A stretch of DNA of 64,000 bases, from NCBI GenBank assembly GCA_040754335.1, contig JBFMCV010000002.1, forward strand, positions 496,001-560,000. Direction: 5' to 3'. The position numbers and the translations under genes are program-made. Shown here in pieces: positions 25,929 through 35,093 of this stretch; within the stretch, counting starts at the first letter, position 1, and each line of letters opens with the position of its first letter. The DNA comes from Thermodesulfobacteriota bacterium. Lineage in GTDB: Bacteria > Desulfobacterota_D > UBA1144 > Nemesobacterales > UBA2774. The notes under the pieces were generated by a model. The model worked only from the letters and a program-made list of their open reading frames with translations, made no database searches and was not told the origin of the DNA.

Positions 25929-26443
25929 CTCTGTAAAATTTTGCTTGGTAACTCCGATATAACTGGTATAATTAATCTTGAATATCCCCTTCTCTACCCT
26001 CGCCCCTCATTACTTGTAGTTAAGGAGGGGGGAGGGTTTTTTTTATGTGCCTTGTTTCACTTACATTCCCCAAAGACCCTTACCTATTGATAACAATTAA
26101 TTTTATAAGCGGGAACCGGTTGGTTCATACACACCGCGAAGTCAAAAATCGCATGCAGGTGCATGCGTGAGGGGCGGCTCCCGTCGTACGGTCGGTTTAA
26201 TTGGGTAAGACCGATGCAGCAAAGGTTTCTCGAACCCTTATTCCGTAGGAGCGGGTTTCCTGAATCGATCCTGAAATAAACCTGTGCTGAACTTGTTTCA
26301 GTATTCAGGACATGGTTCAGGACAGGCCAGCCGCGATGACAGAAAATAATCGCGCCAGGGATGGCGCTCCTACGGGTGGATGTGACGATGCGTCGGAAAT
26401 TACTGAGTGGACCGGGAACGATCGTGTGAGCACGCACTGTGTG
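25929..26443. repeat. Repeat spacer
   Basis: No gene. A family D-like GGGGGGAGGG run sits near 26025. A composite of family A with a family B insert spans about 26245-26340, and another family A hairpin lies at 26348-26373. Confidence 0.5.
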
Positions 26444-26444
26444 C
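26430..26444. repeat. Stop-codon palindrome (26444 gene)
   Basis: GCACGCACTGTGTGC, one mismatch, shares a base with the stop codon of the minus-strand gene at 26444. The outer flank CTCACACGATC is family E-like. Confidence 0.65.
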
Positions 26445-26755
26445 TAAGGCATCGGGACCTTGAACATGTAGGGGTTCATGCCTCGCGTCGAGTCACGGAA
26501 GAGCTTGACGATGTTCGTCTCGTAGAGGTGGAGGAACCGGGAGACTATGTCGAGGCGCCTCGGCGTGAGCGGCGTGCGGCATACGACTTCGAGCGTCCCG
26601 TCCTCCCCGAGCTCGGCGTAGAGCTCGGCCAGGGTCCTGTCGGGCTCGTACTTGTGGCTGAGCCGGAACTTGCAGATTATCCTGCCGCTGAGCACGACGC
26701 TTATATCGTCTATGTTCAGAAGGATGTCCCCCAGCCTTTCCGATATCGTCTCCAT
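26444..26755 (-). CDS. Small hypothetical cytosolic protein
   Basis: 103 residues, not recognised. No signal peptide or membrane segment. It has an N-terminal ERLGDILLNIDDISVVLSG strand-like part and a basic C-terminal half. Only a weak ribosome site (GGCGGT) precedes the ATG. Codon use fits a real gene. Confidence 0.55.
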   Translation of the reverse strand: METISERLGDILLNIDDISVVLSGRIICKFRLSHKYEPDRTLAELYAELGEDGTLEVVCRTPLTPRRLDIVSRFLHLYETNIVKLFRDSTRGMNPYMFKVPMP

Positions 26756-27059
26756 ACCGCCAACGCCCCCCCGGCGTTACGCCCTGAAACGGGTTGGAAT
26801 ATATATATAGTATATTACAATTCGGGCTCGGAAGGGAAGGGGGGATGAAGGATGCGGGATTCAGGATGCAAATAGAGTTCCTTCTTTACTATGTTGGAGA
26901 AGGACGGGATGAGGGGGATAAATATCACCACCATCCTATCCCCCTTCGCCGAGGCTTCGGGGGACAGGCCGCCTGGCAGGAAGGATGAACGGGTTTGGCT
27001 TCCCTGGCGGTTTAAGCGGAGCAGTCCCGCAGGAACCGTATATCGGCACACATTGTGTG
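26756..27059. repeat. Repeat spacer
   Basis: No gene. A family G run lies near 26848-26870 and family D/E fragments at 26930-27000. It ends in the palindrome at 27046-27060. Confidence 0.5.
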
Positions 27060-27060
27060 T
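27046..27060. repeat. Stop-codon palindrome (propeller gene)
   Basis: GCACACATTGTGTGT, family E, overlaps the stop of the 27060 gene by one base. The outer side reads CGATATACGGTTC on the gene strand. Confidence 0.7.
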
Positions 27061-28154
27061 CAGACTGCGCGCATCTTCATTCGTTTTCTGAGCGTGATAA
27101 ACCCGGCCAGGCCCAGAATCGCGACCATAACCATCATGCCCCATTCCCCGAGGGTCGGAATGCTCTTTGACGGCGCGGGGGCATTCACTATGAACGTCCC
27201 GTTATCGACGAGGCCGTCGAGCTGTCCGCCGGATATCGTATCTATCACTTCGTTGTCAGAAGTCCTTATCACCGCCACGTCGTCGCTGAAAATCGCGGTG
27301 ATGTAGGCGAACTGACCGTCGGGCGTAATGTCCGCTCCGTGCGGGGTGTCCTGTCCAGTCGGGATCGTATCGACGGTGGTATGGTCGGAGGTCCTGATGA
27401 CGGACACGTCGCTGCTGTTACCGTTCGCGACGTATGCCAACGCGCTGTCGGGCGTGAAAGCGATGTTCCTCGGGCTGCTGCCGACAGTTACGGTGTCGAT
27501 AACGGTATCGGTCAGCGTGTCGATCACGGTCACTATGTTGCTTCCCGTGGAGGCGACGTAGACGAATTGGCCGTTTGGCGCGACCGTGACGTTCCTGACG
27601 AGTGAGCCGCCGGGGACCGGGATGACGTCCGATATTGTGACGGACGCCGTGTCTATCACGTATACCGCATTCTCGACCTGGTCCGCGACGTAAGCCTTCG
27701 TCCCGTCGGGGGTGAAGTCGAGGTTGTCGGGGCCTGCGCCCATGGGTATCGAGTCGATTACCGTGAAGTCCGAAGTCCTTATTACCGTGAGAGTGTCCGT
27801 TATGGAGCTCGTGACGTAGACCGTGGACCCGTCGGGCGAAACGGCGATGCCGTTAGAGCCCGCGTTGCCTACAGCGACCGCGCCGGCGATGCTAGCGTCC
27901 GACGTGTCGATTGCGGTCACGGTATTCCCGCCGTAGTAGATAAATCTGCTGTCCGAGGATACGTCCGAGGTGTCCGCGCTCGAGCCGTTCTGCAGGCGGA
28001 ATATATAGACAATCTGGTTCGTGGGCACGTCCACGATCGATACGTAGTTATTGTTGTTGCTGCCGATGTACGCGACGGGCTGGGCATATGCGGAGAAAAC
28101 GGTAAACAGGGGTGAAAATAATAAGCAAAGGTATAACGCTATTGTTCTTGCCAT
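27060..28154 (-). CDS. YVTN beta-propeller protein with IPTL-CTERM tail
   Basis: 364 residues. Signal peptide to about SAYAQ, then beta-propeller repeats of about 42 residues (VSIVDVPTNQIV, LTVIRTSDFTVI, VTVIDTLTDTVI, VSVIRTSDHTTV, VAVIRTSDNEVI and others). The sorting tail IPTLGEWGMMVMVAILG is followed by a helix and RKRMK. It is probably exported and anchored or processed at the surface. The start is the ATG six bases after GGAGG. Unlike the 11147 propeller, it carries the sorting tail. Confidence 0.88.
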   Translation of the reverse strand: MARTIALYLCLLFSPLFTVFSAYAQPVAYIGSNNNNYVSIVDVPTNQIVYIFRLQNGSSADTSDVSSDSRFIYYGGNTVTAIDTSDASIAGAVAVGNAGSNGIAVSPDGSTVYVTSSITDTLTVIRTSDFTVIDSIPMGAGPDNLDFTPDGTKAYVADQVENAVYVIDTASVTISDVIPVPGGSLVRNVTVAPNGQFVYVASTGSNIVTVIDTLTDTVIDTVTVGSSPRNIAFTPDSALAYVANGNSSDVSVIRTSDHTTVDTIPTGQDTPHGADITPDGQFAYITAIFSDDVAVIRTSDNEVIDTISGGQLDGLVDNGTFIVNAPAPSKSIPTLGEWGMMVMVAILGLAGFITLRKRMKMRAV

Positions 28155-28738
28155 CGACATCCTCCGACTTGCTGGTTGGGCATGAGGCTCACTGCGCTCA
28201 CTCAAACCCTAACATCAATTTTACACCGGTGCGGGTGATAGGGTCAAGCGCGTTTTTGCCTTTAGACAAGGGGTGTTGCATTCGGCGATGTGTATGCGTA
28301 TGAGGGATGCGGGATACAAGATGCAGGATACAGGATGCAGGATGTCCGGCTACGTCTTTGACTACCCGGCTTCGCATTGCTATGCCGTGGCACGCGTATT
28401 ACTTCGCCGTGGCAAGCGCCGGGACGAGCAGGATACGGGATTAAAGAAATGGATTCCCGATTCTTTTTGGCTTGTGCTGCTATGGTGCCGGGATAATGAA
28501 GAGTATATGCAATCGGTGGAGGGCGACCGATTCTTGCGCATGCTCAGAATCGTTTTCGGGAATGACACCTCTTTTTCTGTCTTCGCGAGACCGCATGTCC
28601 TGAACTTGTTTCAGGATCTAGGTCGTGGCGATCTCGCTTTATTCATGAGATTGCCGCGGTCGCAGACTGAGCTCCCTCGCAATGACAGTTTAAAACGAGA
28701 TTCCCGATCTTGCGGGGATGACGGGAAGGGAATGTGTG
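28155..28738. repeat. Repeat spacer
   Basis: No gene. A family G run (28300-28345), then family B pieces with CTTGTTTCAGG and GCCGCGG arms, and a final family B CCCGA copy near 28690-28722. Confidence 0.5.
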
Positions 28739-29122
28739 TCAGCCCTTGTCCGGAATGTACGGCGTGATCTGCCAGACGAGGAGGAGCCATTTCCCGCCGC
28801 TCTTCCTGTATATAGACGTGACGTGGAAGGTTCCTGCAATGTCGTTGCCTTTGTAACTGATCTCCTCGTCCGCGCGGTAGGAGAGAACCGCGAGGGAGTC
28901 CGAGAACGCGAGCAGCCTGAAGCCGTCCATGTCGAACTTATTCAGCACGAGGGAAGGGAAGAGGTCGTTCAAAATCTCCCCGCCCGTGAGCCTCCCGACG
29001 TAGTTCACCTCCACGAAGTCGTCGTCGAGGAGGCTCGCGAGCAATGCGGGGTCGCGCTCGAGCCACGCCTTCGCACGTGTCCTTTCGAGCGCTGTGAGAT
29101 GCTCCATGAGCTCATTGTCCAT
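28739..29122 (-). CDS. DUF4440/SnoaL-like protein
   Basis: 127 residues with the cone-shaped NTF2-like fold. Seen: LERTRAKAWLERDPALLASLLDDDFVEVNYVGRLTGG at the start, and FHVTSIYRKSGGKWLLLVWQITP at the end, the usual DUF4440 opening and closing. Cytosolic, usually a small-ligand pocket; substrate unknown. The stop is followed by CACACATTCCC, half of a family E palindrome. Confidence 0.85.
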   Translation of the reverse strand: MDNELMEHLTALERTRAKAWLERDPALLASLLDDDFVEVNYVGRLTGGEILNDLFPSLVLNKFDMDGFRLLAFSDSLAVLSYRADEEISYKGNDIAGTFHVTSIYRKSGGKWLLLVWQITPYIPDKG

Positions 29123-29709
29123 ACCGGTGCGCCTCCACGTCTTTTATGGGAAGAATAAAGACAATTGCGTTGTCAGACAAGCCGTTCGCCGGTTTTCTGC
29201 TCCATGTGAGCGGGTTTGTCCCCCTCACCCTGACACTGTTTTGTAGTGGAGGGAATTAACAGTAAAGGCAAGATTGCCGCGTGGAGCCTGTCCTGAGCGT
29301 AGTCGAAGGGCAAACTTCCGTAAGCTCCGCTCGCAATTTTAGATGCCAAGTAATTCGAGGACAAAAGTTGTCTCACCTGAATACATATAAAAGCAATTTA
29401 TTTTTCTTCTTTTCCTTGATGAAAAGAAGCAAAAATCAACCGACAGCACATAATTGGCTAAAAAATCCCTAGTTAACGCAAAAATGTTTCATTCGACCCG
29501 CAACCCCGAAACATTTTCACGCGTTAACAGCTGATTTTTTTTTCACGCCAATTCTGTGAATGTCGGGAAATACAAACACCATTCCTTCCATTCTATCCAG
29601 GAGAATTCCGGCCGCGAATTATTTAACATCTACAACAATGACGAATAAAATAGGTCGCGGCTGGCCTGTTCCGGACTCGACCCTGGTACTCGCTCCTACG
29701 GATGAATAG
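29123..29709. repeat. Repeat spacer with family F copy 1
   Basis: No gene. Family B/E pieces come first (29265-29340), then family F copy 1 (29406-29567), and a family A hairpin interrupted by a family E-like insert (29651-29700). Confidence 0.55.
29406..29567. repeat. Structured element family F, copy 1
   Basis: Hairpin CTTCTTTTC/GAAAAGAAG (29406-29429) is followed by two stacked stems: GTTAACGC (29472-29479) with GCGTTAAC (29521-29528), and AAAATGTTTC (29481-29490) with GAAACATTTT (29508-29517). It ends in AATGTCGGG. The stems differ in sequence from copies 2 and 3 but pair perfectly. Confidence 0.7.
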
Positions 29710-30399
29710 TTACTCACCGGGTGTCTGGGACTGCTGGCTCTCGTTCTTCACCTTCTGGAGGTTGACGTCGCTCACGCAGTCGCTCACGGCAGGGTAGGTG
29801 TTATTGTACTTGTTTACGCAGTAGCTCTTTATGCAGCCCGCATCCCCGCCGCACTGCTCTATTATCACGTCCGATATCCGGGCCCTGACCCGGTCCGTGC
29901 AGTAGGCTGTCCAGTCGGGGTCGTCGGCGCCCTTGTAGCCGACCGAGCATTTCTTCTTCACGCACCCGACGTCGTCGCCGCAGATGTCGTATATCTCTCC
30001 GAGCCTCTTTTCCTTTATCTCGCTCTTCGCTTTCTCCTCCGCGAGCCTCGCCTCCTGCTCCGCTTCGAGGGCTTCGTTCGTGCTCGACTTCATGTCGCTC
30101 GCAAGCCTGGACGCGCCCGGCCTGTCGAGCGTGAGCTCCTCCCAGTACCATATCGTGACGGGCTGCCCCTGTGCGTCCATCTCGACGTAGGAGTTCTTCC
30201 ACCACACCCTGCCCGACTCCGTGTCTATCTTGTGGACGACCGAGCCGTCCTGAGAGGCGGCGAGCTGGTAGCGGTTCGGGGGGCCGGAAAGGGAGAGTAT
30301 GATGAGCGTGATTATCACACCGGCGGCTACGCCCGCCGCGAAAGTAACCGCGCCTATTTTCCTGCCTGAATCCAGATCCTCGTTCAGCTCTCCGCTCAT
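29710..30399 (-). CDS. Membrane-anchored coiled-coil protein with duplicated Cys motif
   Basis: 229 residues, not recognised. A membrane helix (about 15-38) precedes a short domain, a charged Glu/Lys/Ala helix likely to be coiled coil (about 105-135), and two copies of a small Cys module: ICGDDVGCVKKKC...YC and QCGGDAGCIKSYC...DC. The Cys pattern suggests disulfides outside the cytoplasm. GGAGGAGGAG precedes the ATG. Confidence 0.75.
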   Translation of the reverse strand: MSGELNEDLDSGRKIGAVTFAAGVAAGVIITLIILSLSGPPNRYQLAASQDGSVVHKIDTESGRVWWKNSYVEMDAQGQPVTIWYWEELTLDRPGASRLASDMKSSTNEALEAEQEARLAEEKAKSEIKEKRLGEIYDICGDDVGCVKKKCSVGYKGADDPDWTAYCTDRVRARISDVIIEQCGGDAGCIKSYCVNKYNNTYPAVSDCVSDVNLQKVKNESQQSQTPGE

Positions 30400-30909
30400 G
30401 TCTCCTCCTCCGGGGGGATGGTTTTCAACATTTTACCTGACGGCGGGGGGAGAAACGATGCGGGATACAAGATGCAGGATACAAGATTAAAGACGAGATT
30501 CCCGATAAAGACATTCGGGAATGACAGAAAGAAAAATCCCTCTGAATTTGGCTTAACTTACCGAGTCACTTCAATTATGTCATTTCTTTGCCGTTTATCA
30601 CCACTGACCAATTCCTCACTTGCTCGGAATTGTTCCCCTTTGCTAAAGGGAGGGGATTACAGACAAAAGGATGAGATTGCCGCGGTCGCTTCCGGCTTCG
30701 CCTAAAGGTTACGCCAGGACAAGACGCCGTGATAAAGCGCTCCCTCGCAAAGACAGATTAAAGATGAGATTCCCGTTCGATGCCGGGAATGACGGAAAGG
30801 AAAGGATGAGATTGCCTCCGGATCAAGTCCGGTATGCCGGCCGGTATTGGATTATGCGGGGTTTTTATGTAAAATGGTCGGAAAATTTCTCTCTTATGGA
30901 GGATTGGAG
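30400..30909. repeat. Repeat spacer
   Basis: No gene. Family G (30458-30485), family B with CCCGA arms (30494-30523), family C with a CAATTCC/GGAATTG hairpin (30608-30632), and further family B pieces. Confidence 0.5.
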
Positions 30910-31692
30910 ATGTTTAAGCTGACGTGCTGCACCTCGGTTGCAAAGATCTATTTAATCCTTTTGACCATGTTCATTTTTTCCGTAACTCCAGCGCTCGCAC
31001 AGGTGAATTTTACATTCGATGAAGCGGAGTTCCTGGCCCAGAATCCGAACCTGCAATTCCAGAATTTCCTCGGTACGTTCGTAGCGCCGGGGGATTTGCT
31101 GGTGTGTGATGATGTTGTGGACTCATCAACAAACGATGATTGTTTCACACCCGGGCAGATTCTCCCAGGCCTGGTATTCCAGGCAAAACCCCAAGGTCTC
31201 GGGCCTGCCGAGATAATACTCGTCGGCTCCGATTTTTTTGGTAATGCCAACCCGACGAATGCCCTGATAGCGAACCAGTTCGGCTCGGGCCTCGATATTC
31301 TCTTTTTAACGCCGGATACCAACGCTGTCGGAATTACCGCCGGATGCCTGCTCGAGTTCGAACCGTGCACACCGAGGAATATGTCCGTATCGGTATTCGG
31401 TGAAAACGGACTCATCGGCACAACAAACCTGCTCGTATCCGACGCATTCGACTCGTTCCTGGGTATTACGTCGACTGAGCCTATTGTGGAGATATTACTG
31501 GATAATGAAATACCTATGTCCGGTGATTTCCAGAACGGGTTGCTTGATTTAAGATTCGGAACCAGGGTTCTAGAGATAAATATTCCCACGCTCAGCGAAT
31601 GGGGGATGATTGCGGCGGCGGGGGGATTGGGATTGGCGGGAGTGTGGTTTGCGGTGAGGAAGAGGAAAAGATCCACGATGCAGGATGCATGA
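30910..31692 (+). CDS. IPTL-CTERM secreted protein (NPNLxFQ family) 1
   Basis: 260 residues. Signal peptide (to ALAQ) and a body that opens VNFTFDEAEFLAQNPNLQFQNFLGTFVAPGD. This opening and the later C-rich SxGCLxE..PC part are shared with the 31950 and 49079 products. The tail IPTLSEWGMIAAAGGLG leads to a helix and RKRKR. The last residues (STMQDA) and stop come from a family G repeat. GGAGG lies seven bases before ATG 30910. Function unknown. Confidence 0.87.
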   Translation: MFKLTCCTSVAKIYLILLTMFIFSVTPALAQVNFTFDEAEFLAQNPNLQFQNFLGTFVAPGDLLVCDDVVDSSTNDDCFTPGQILPGLVFQAKPQGLGPAEIILVGSDFFGNANPTNALIANQFGSGLDILFLTPDTNAVGITAGCLLEFEPCTPRNMSVSVFGENGLIGTTNLLVSDAFDSFLGITSTEPIVEILLDNEIPMSGDFQNGLLDLRFGTRVLEINIPTLSEWGMIAAAGGLGLAGVWFAVRKRKRSTMQDA

Positions 31693-31949
31693 TTCAGGAT
31701 GAAAGATAAAAAGAAAAATCCTCCCTCACCCTCCTTTACAAAAGGAGGGAATAGAAAGGAAAAAAATTGATTCCCACTTCCGCGGGAATAACAAAATTTG
31801 CGGCCCCTTTCCTCCGGTGCGGGGGGAAGGGGCTTTTTTGTTTCTTATGCGAAGAGGTTTTCTGAATTTTTGGAACTCCGGAAAAGAGCTGGATTGAATT
31901 CATTATTTATTGTAAAATGAATACGACACTTTTCTTAGAGGAGGACGGT

Positions 31950-32699
31950 GTGATATCCAAAACCATTAACCAAAAGCTAATTGTAAAGCTGTATCTCATT
32001 GTAATCTCAGTATTTTTATTTTCTGCACCCTCAGCTTTAGCGCAGGTCACGTTCACGACCGACGACGCGGTGTTCTTCGCGCAGAATCCGAATCTGGCTT
32101 TTCAGGACTTCGAGAGCGGAAACGTTGCGCCTGGTGGCAACACCTCTTGCTCCCAGACTATAAACGAGAATACGAACGACGCGTGCTTTTCGCCGGGGGA
32201 TATACTGCCAGGGATCGAGTTCACTGCCTTATTAAATGTTTTAGTCATTGTGGGACCGGGCTTCAACAACAATCCTTTCGTTGTTCTCGTTCCCAACATC
32301 CCTCCGGATTCTCTGGATATAACATTCCCGGGCAATACAGTGAACGCCGTAGGGGTGGATCTGGGCTGCCTTGTCGAAAGCCTGGGTCCCTGCAGCGACA
32401 CTGTATTTGTTCAGGTATTCGGCGAGGGTGACGTGCTGATCGGCTCTACTTCTGTTGCAGTTACGAGTCTCTTCGATAGTTTCCTGGGTATCCAATCGGC
32501 TGAGCCCATAACGAGGATAAATGTTTCAAACGCGGTTCTGGAACGTTTCGAGGGCATAGACGGGATCGCCTTCGGCTTTACGGAATTTGCTACCAACATT
32601 CCCACGCTCAGCGAGTGGGGGATGATATCCGCCGCCGTCGGATTGGGATTGGCGGGAGTGTGGTTTGCGGTGAGGAGGAGAAAGGTAAGAGCTATATGA
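31950..32699 (+). CDS. IPTL-CTERM secreted protein (NPNLxFQ family) 2
   Basis: 249 residues from the GTG at 31950, five bases after AGAGGAGG. Signal peptide to SALAQ. Body VTFTTDDAVFFAQNPNLAFQDFESGNVAPGG, closely like the 30910 and 49079 products. Tail IPTLSEWGMISAAVGLG, then helix and RRRK. Two further, orphan copies of this tail lie directly downstream. Exported; function unknown. Confidence 0.87.
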   Translation: MISKTINQKLIVKLYLIVISVFLFSAPSALAQVTFTTDDAVFFAQNPNLAFQDFESGNVAPGGNTSCSQTINENTNDACFSPGDILPGIEFTALLNVLVIVGPGFNNNPFVVLVPNIPPDSLDITFPGNTVNAVGVDLGCLVESLGPCSDTVFVQVFGEGDVLIGSTSVAVTSLFDSFLGIQSAEPITRINVSNAVLERFEGIDGIAFGFTEFATNIPTLSEWGMISAAVGLGLAGVWFAVRRRKVRAI

Positions 32700-32774
32700 T
32701 TTCAGTTGGAATATTAATGAGAGGTACCCCCTCACCCTAACCCTCTCCCTCGCTGGGGAGAGGGAAATAAAACG

Positions 32775-32861
32775 GAGTGGGGGATGATCGCGGCGGCTGG
32801 GGGGTTGATGCTGGTCGGAGTGGTCTTTGCTATAAGGAAGAGAAAGATAAAGGCTGTTTGA
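32775..32861 (+). pseudogene. Orphan IPTL-CTERM tail, unit 2
   Basis: It encodes EWGMIAAAGGLMLVGVVFA, then RKRKIKAV and stop. There is no start codon with a ribosome site and no signal peptide. Confidence 0.75.
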
Positions 32862-32935
32862 ATACGGTTGATTTATTAATGCAAGGTGTCACCCCCCATC
32901 CTAACCTTCCCCCATACAGGGGGAAGGGAAAAGAA

Positions 32936-33025
32936 GAGTGGGGGATGATGTCCGCCGCTGTTGGATTGGGATTGGCGGGAGTGTTCTTTGCGGTGAGGAA
33001 GAGGAAGATGCGGGATGCAGGATAA
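32936..33025 (+). pseudogene. Orphan IPTL-CTERM tail, unit 3
   Basis: It encodes EWGMMSAAVGLGLAGVFFA, then RKRKMRDAG and stop. The last residues come from a family G repeat. Confidence 0.75.
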
Positions 33026-33194
33026 TGTCCATTAACCCGTTCATACTTCGATCCCCCGACGGCTCATAGCCTATGGGCGACGTGCCGCACGCTCAGTACG
33101 AACGGCTTAAAAATGAGACCCTGAAACAAGTTCAGGGTGACAAAGGTATGAATGTCTTTTCCCTTCTGGTCAGTGATGGGTATATTTTCCCTGC

Positions 33195-33647
33195 ATGCAC
33201 CGTATCAAGAACTACGTCCGTGTTAGCGATGATATAGCCACGTCGGGACAGCCGGCGCGGGAGGACTTCGCCGGAATAGCGGACGCGGGTTATGCGGCCG
33301 TCGTCAACCTCGCGACGGGCACGTCGCCTGACGCGATACCCGACGAAGGGCAGGCAGTTTCCGCTGAAGGGATGACGTATTACCACATACCGGTCGCGTG
33401 GACCGCTCCCGAATTATCGGACCTCGACCGCTTCTTCTCCGTCATGGACTCGCTCCGCGGAAAGAAGGTGTGGATTCACTGCGTCGTCAACATGCGGGCG
33501 TCCGCGTTCGTTTACCTCTACAGGCTCATCGAGCTCGGGGTGCCGGAGGATGAGGCGAGGGCCCCGATGGACGAGGTGTGGGAGCCTGACGGGATATGGC
33601 GGGCGTTCATCGAGCGGGCGAAGGAGAGTTATGCTGCGGGGCGGTAG
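33195..33647 (+). CDS. Protein tyrosine phosphatase-like protein
   Basis: 150 residues of the DSP/beta-lactamase-hydrolase-like phosphatase type. The opening SDDIATSGQPAREDFAGIADAGYAAVVNL is typical. The P-loop reads HCVVNMRASAF, Cys followed by four residues and Arg, one shorter than the classic CX5R. It is cytosolic or exported without a signal; the substrate is unknown. No clear ribosome site precedes the ATG. Confidence 0.8.
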   Translation: MHRIKNYVRVSDDIATSGQPAREDFAGIADAGYAAVVNLATGTSPDAIPDEGQAVSAEGMTYYHIPVAWTAPELSDLDRFFSVMDSLRGKKVWIHCVVNMRASAFVYLYRLIELGVPEDEARAPMDEVWEPDGIWRAFIERAKESYAAGR

Positions 33648-34131
33648 GGGTGGAGGGGTGTTGTGCATGCTGGAGAAAGACGAGATGCTGAATATTTTGG
33701 GTTGATGAATGAATATGCGGAGAATTGTTACGTAAGTGGATTAAGCCAATGGCGTCCGTTTCGTTTTGGTTTCAATAGTTCATCTCAAGCACATAGACGT
33801 CCGAGTATTCAGCCGAAAGAGGCCAGATTCTCACTCGTTCGAATCTGTTACACGCTCAGAAACGTAGTTCAGCATGACAAGATTTTTAGATTCCCGATTA
33901 AGACGTTCGGGAATGACAACATTAAAGACAAATCCACCCTAACCCTCCTTTACAAAGGAGGGAATTAAAGAAATCGCGGCTGGAAGCCGCTCCTACAGAT
34001 TTAAAGATGAGATCCTGAAACAAGCCTGTCCTGAACCATGTCCCGGCATGTCCTGAACTTGATTCAGGAACTCCAATCCGGGATCTATTCAGGAAAATCG
34101 CTCCTGCACTGTAGGCGGTCTATCTTGTGTC
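33648..34131. repeat. Repeat spacer
   Basis: No gene. Family C interior sequence (33700-33850), family B copies, a family A hairpin (33973-33998), and nested family B arms (34008-34090). Confidence 0.5.
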
Positions 34132-34767
34132 TCACAGTGCATTGATGCCGGCCTGGAGCTGCAAAAGAAGAGGCTCGTAGATACCGCTATCGGGAACGGG
34201 CTCGGTCAGGTCGCACGAGAGCGTTGCGAACACGTTGAAGTAGAGGACCTGATTGTAAAGTATGAGGAGCCTCTGCTCGAATTCGGGAGACGCGTCCACT
34301 CTGCTCGGGCCGTCGAGGAAGGTGAACCCGCCTCCGTTGTCGAGCCTTATGCAGCTGCTGAAGAAACTATTGGCCGTCTCGTCGAACGTACCGTCGTTAT
34401 TGTAGTCGGCGTCAGCCTTGATGAATTCGCACGCCGTGCCCGCGCCCGTGGGTACGCCGCTGAATCCGAAAGTGGTGGTCCCGTCGAATACCAGCACGTA
34501 AACGTTGCTGCCGTCAGAGAAGAGGTGCGTGTCGAGCGTGCTTCCGGGAGCGTTGTAGACGTAGAACTCCTCCACGTCATCGCCGTCGAGGTAGGGCGTA
34601 TTCAGCGAGGGGGAATTGCACGCCGACGGGCTGGATGTGGGCTGCGGCGTAGGCTCGGGAGTCGGCTGGGGGTTTGGGCTGTCCGAGGAAGAGCTTCCTC
34701 CGCAGGCGTAAATCAAGGCGATAAATGCAGTTACAAATATAACTAAACGTAATCCTCCAGATTTCAT
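34132..34767 (-). CDS. Lipoprotein with Pro/Thr linker
   Basis: 211 residues. Lipobox LIYAC, then Ser and Pro-Thr-Glu repeats as a spacer, and a globular domain (about 50-211) with an EF-hand-like NNDGTFDE segment in ADADYNNDGTFDE. It is probably an outer-surface protein of unknown function. ATG 34767 follows GGAGGATAAAG. It diverges from the collagen-like gene. Confidence 0.75.
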   Translation of the reverse strand: MKSGGLRLVIFVTAFIALIYACGGSSSSDSPNPQPTPEPTPQPTSSPSACNSPSLNTPYLDGDDVEEFYVYNAPGSTLDTHLFSDGSNVYVLVFDGTTTFGFSGVPTGAGTACEFIKADADYNNDGTFDETANSFFSSCIRLDNGGGFTFLDGPSRVDASPEFEQRLLILYNQVLYFNVFATLSCDLTEPVPDSGIYEPLLLQLQAGINAL

Positions 34768-34967
34768 CTTTATCCTCCGATAAAATTTGAACAATTTTAC
34801 CACAGCAGAATGGATGCGAAAAAACACCGCTGCCGGGTAATCACAATTAATTAAAACTAAAAATATAAAATGAACATAAGTGACTGAAACCTAAGAACAG
34901 TTATTAAGAATTAGCTTAAAACAACCAGTCTTATTACCGATTACTAAAATAACCTATATCGCAAAAT

Positions 34968-34996
34968 TTGACAAGTGCAATTACAAATATTAAAAT
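34968..34996 (+). promoter_or_regulatory. Sigma-70 promoter of the collagen-like gene
   Basis: TTGACA (34968-34973), 17 bases, TAAAAT (34991-34996). The leader would be about 90 bases. The AT-rich divergent region 34768-35093 holds no repeat of families A-G. Confidence 0.65.
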
Positions 34997-35093
34997 AAAC
35001 GACATTTTTGTTATCGTCTGTTACCCGTGACATGTAGTCAATACAAGATTTGTATTAGACCTTTTTAAAATCACTTTGGAGGAAGGGGATATT

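Larger units (their letters stand above)
32613..33025 (+). repeat. Tandem triplication of an IPTL-CTERM tail unit
   Basis: Three units start at GAGTGGGGGATGAT at 32613, 32775 and 32936, so the periods are 162 and 161 bp. Each unit is the tail coding sequence plus a spacer ending in a family D-like hairpin. Unit 1 is the true 3' end of the 31950 gene. Units 2 and 3 encode EWGM...RKRK tails with stops at 32859-32861 and 33023-33025 but lack any gene body. Confidence 0.85.

Noticed and set aside
32613-33025. CRISPR or minisatellite explanation for the 162-bp repeats
   Set aside because: The units encode a recognisable protein tail and include a hairpin spacer; they are gene-tail duplications.
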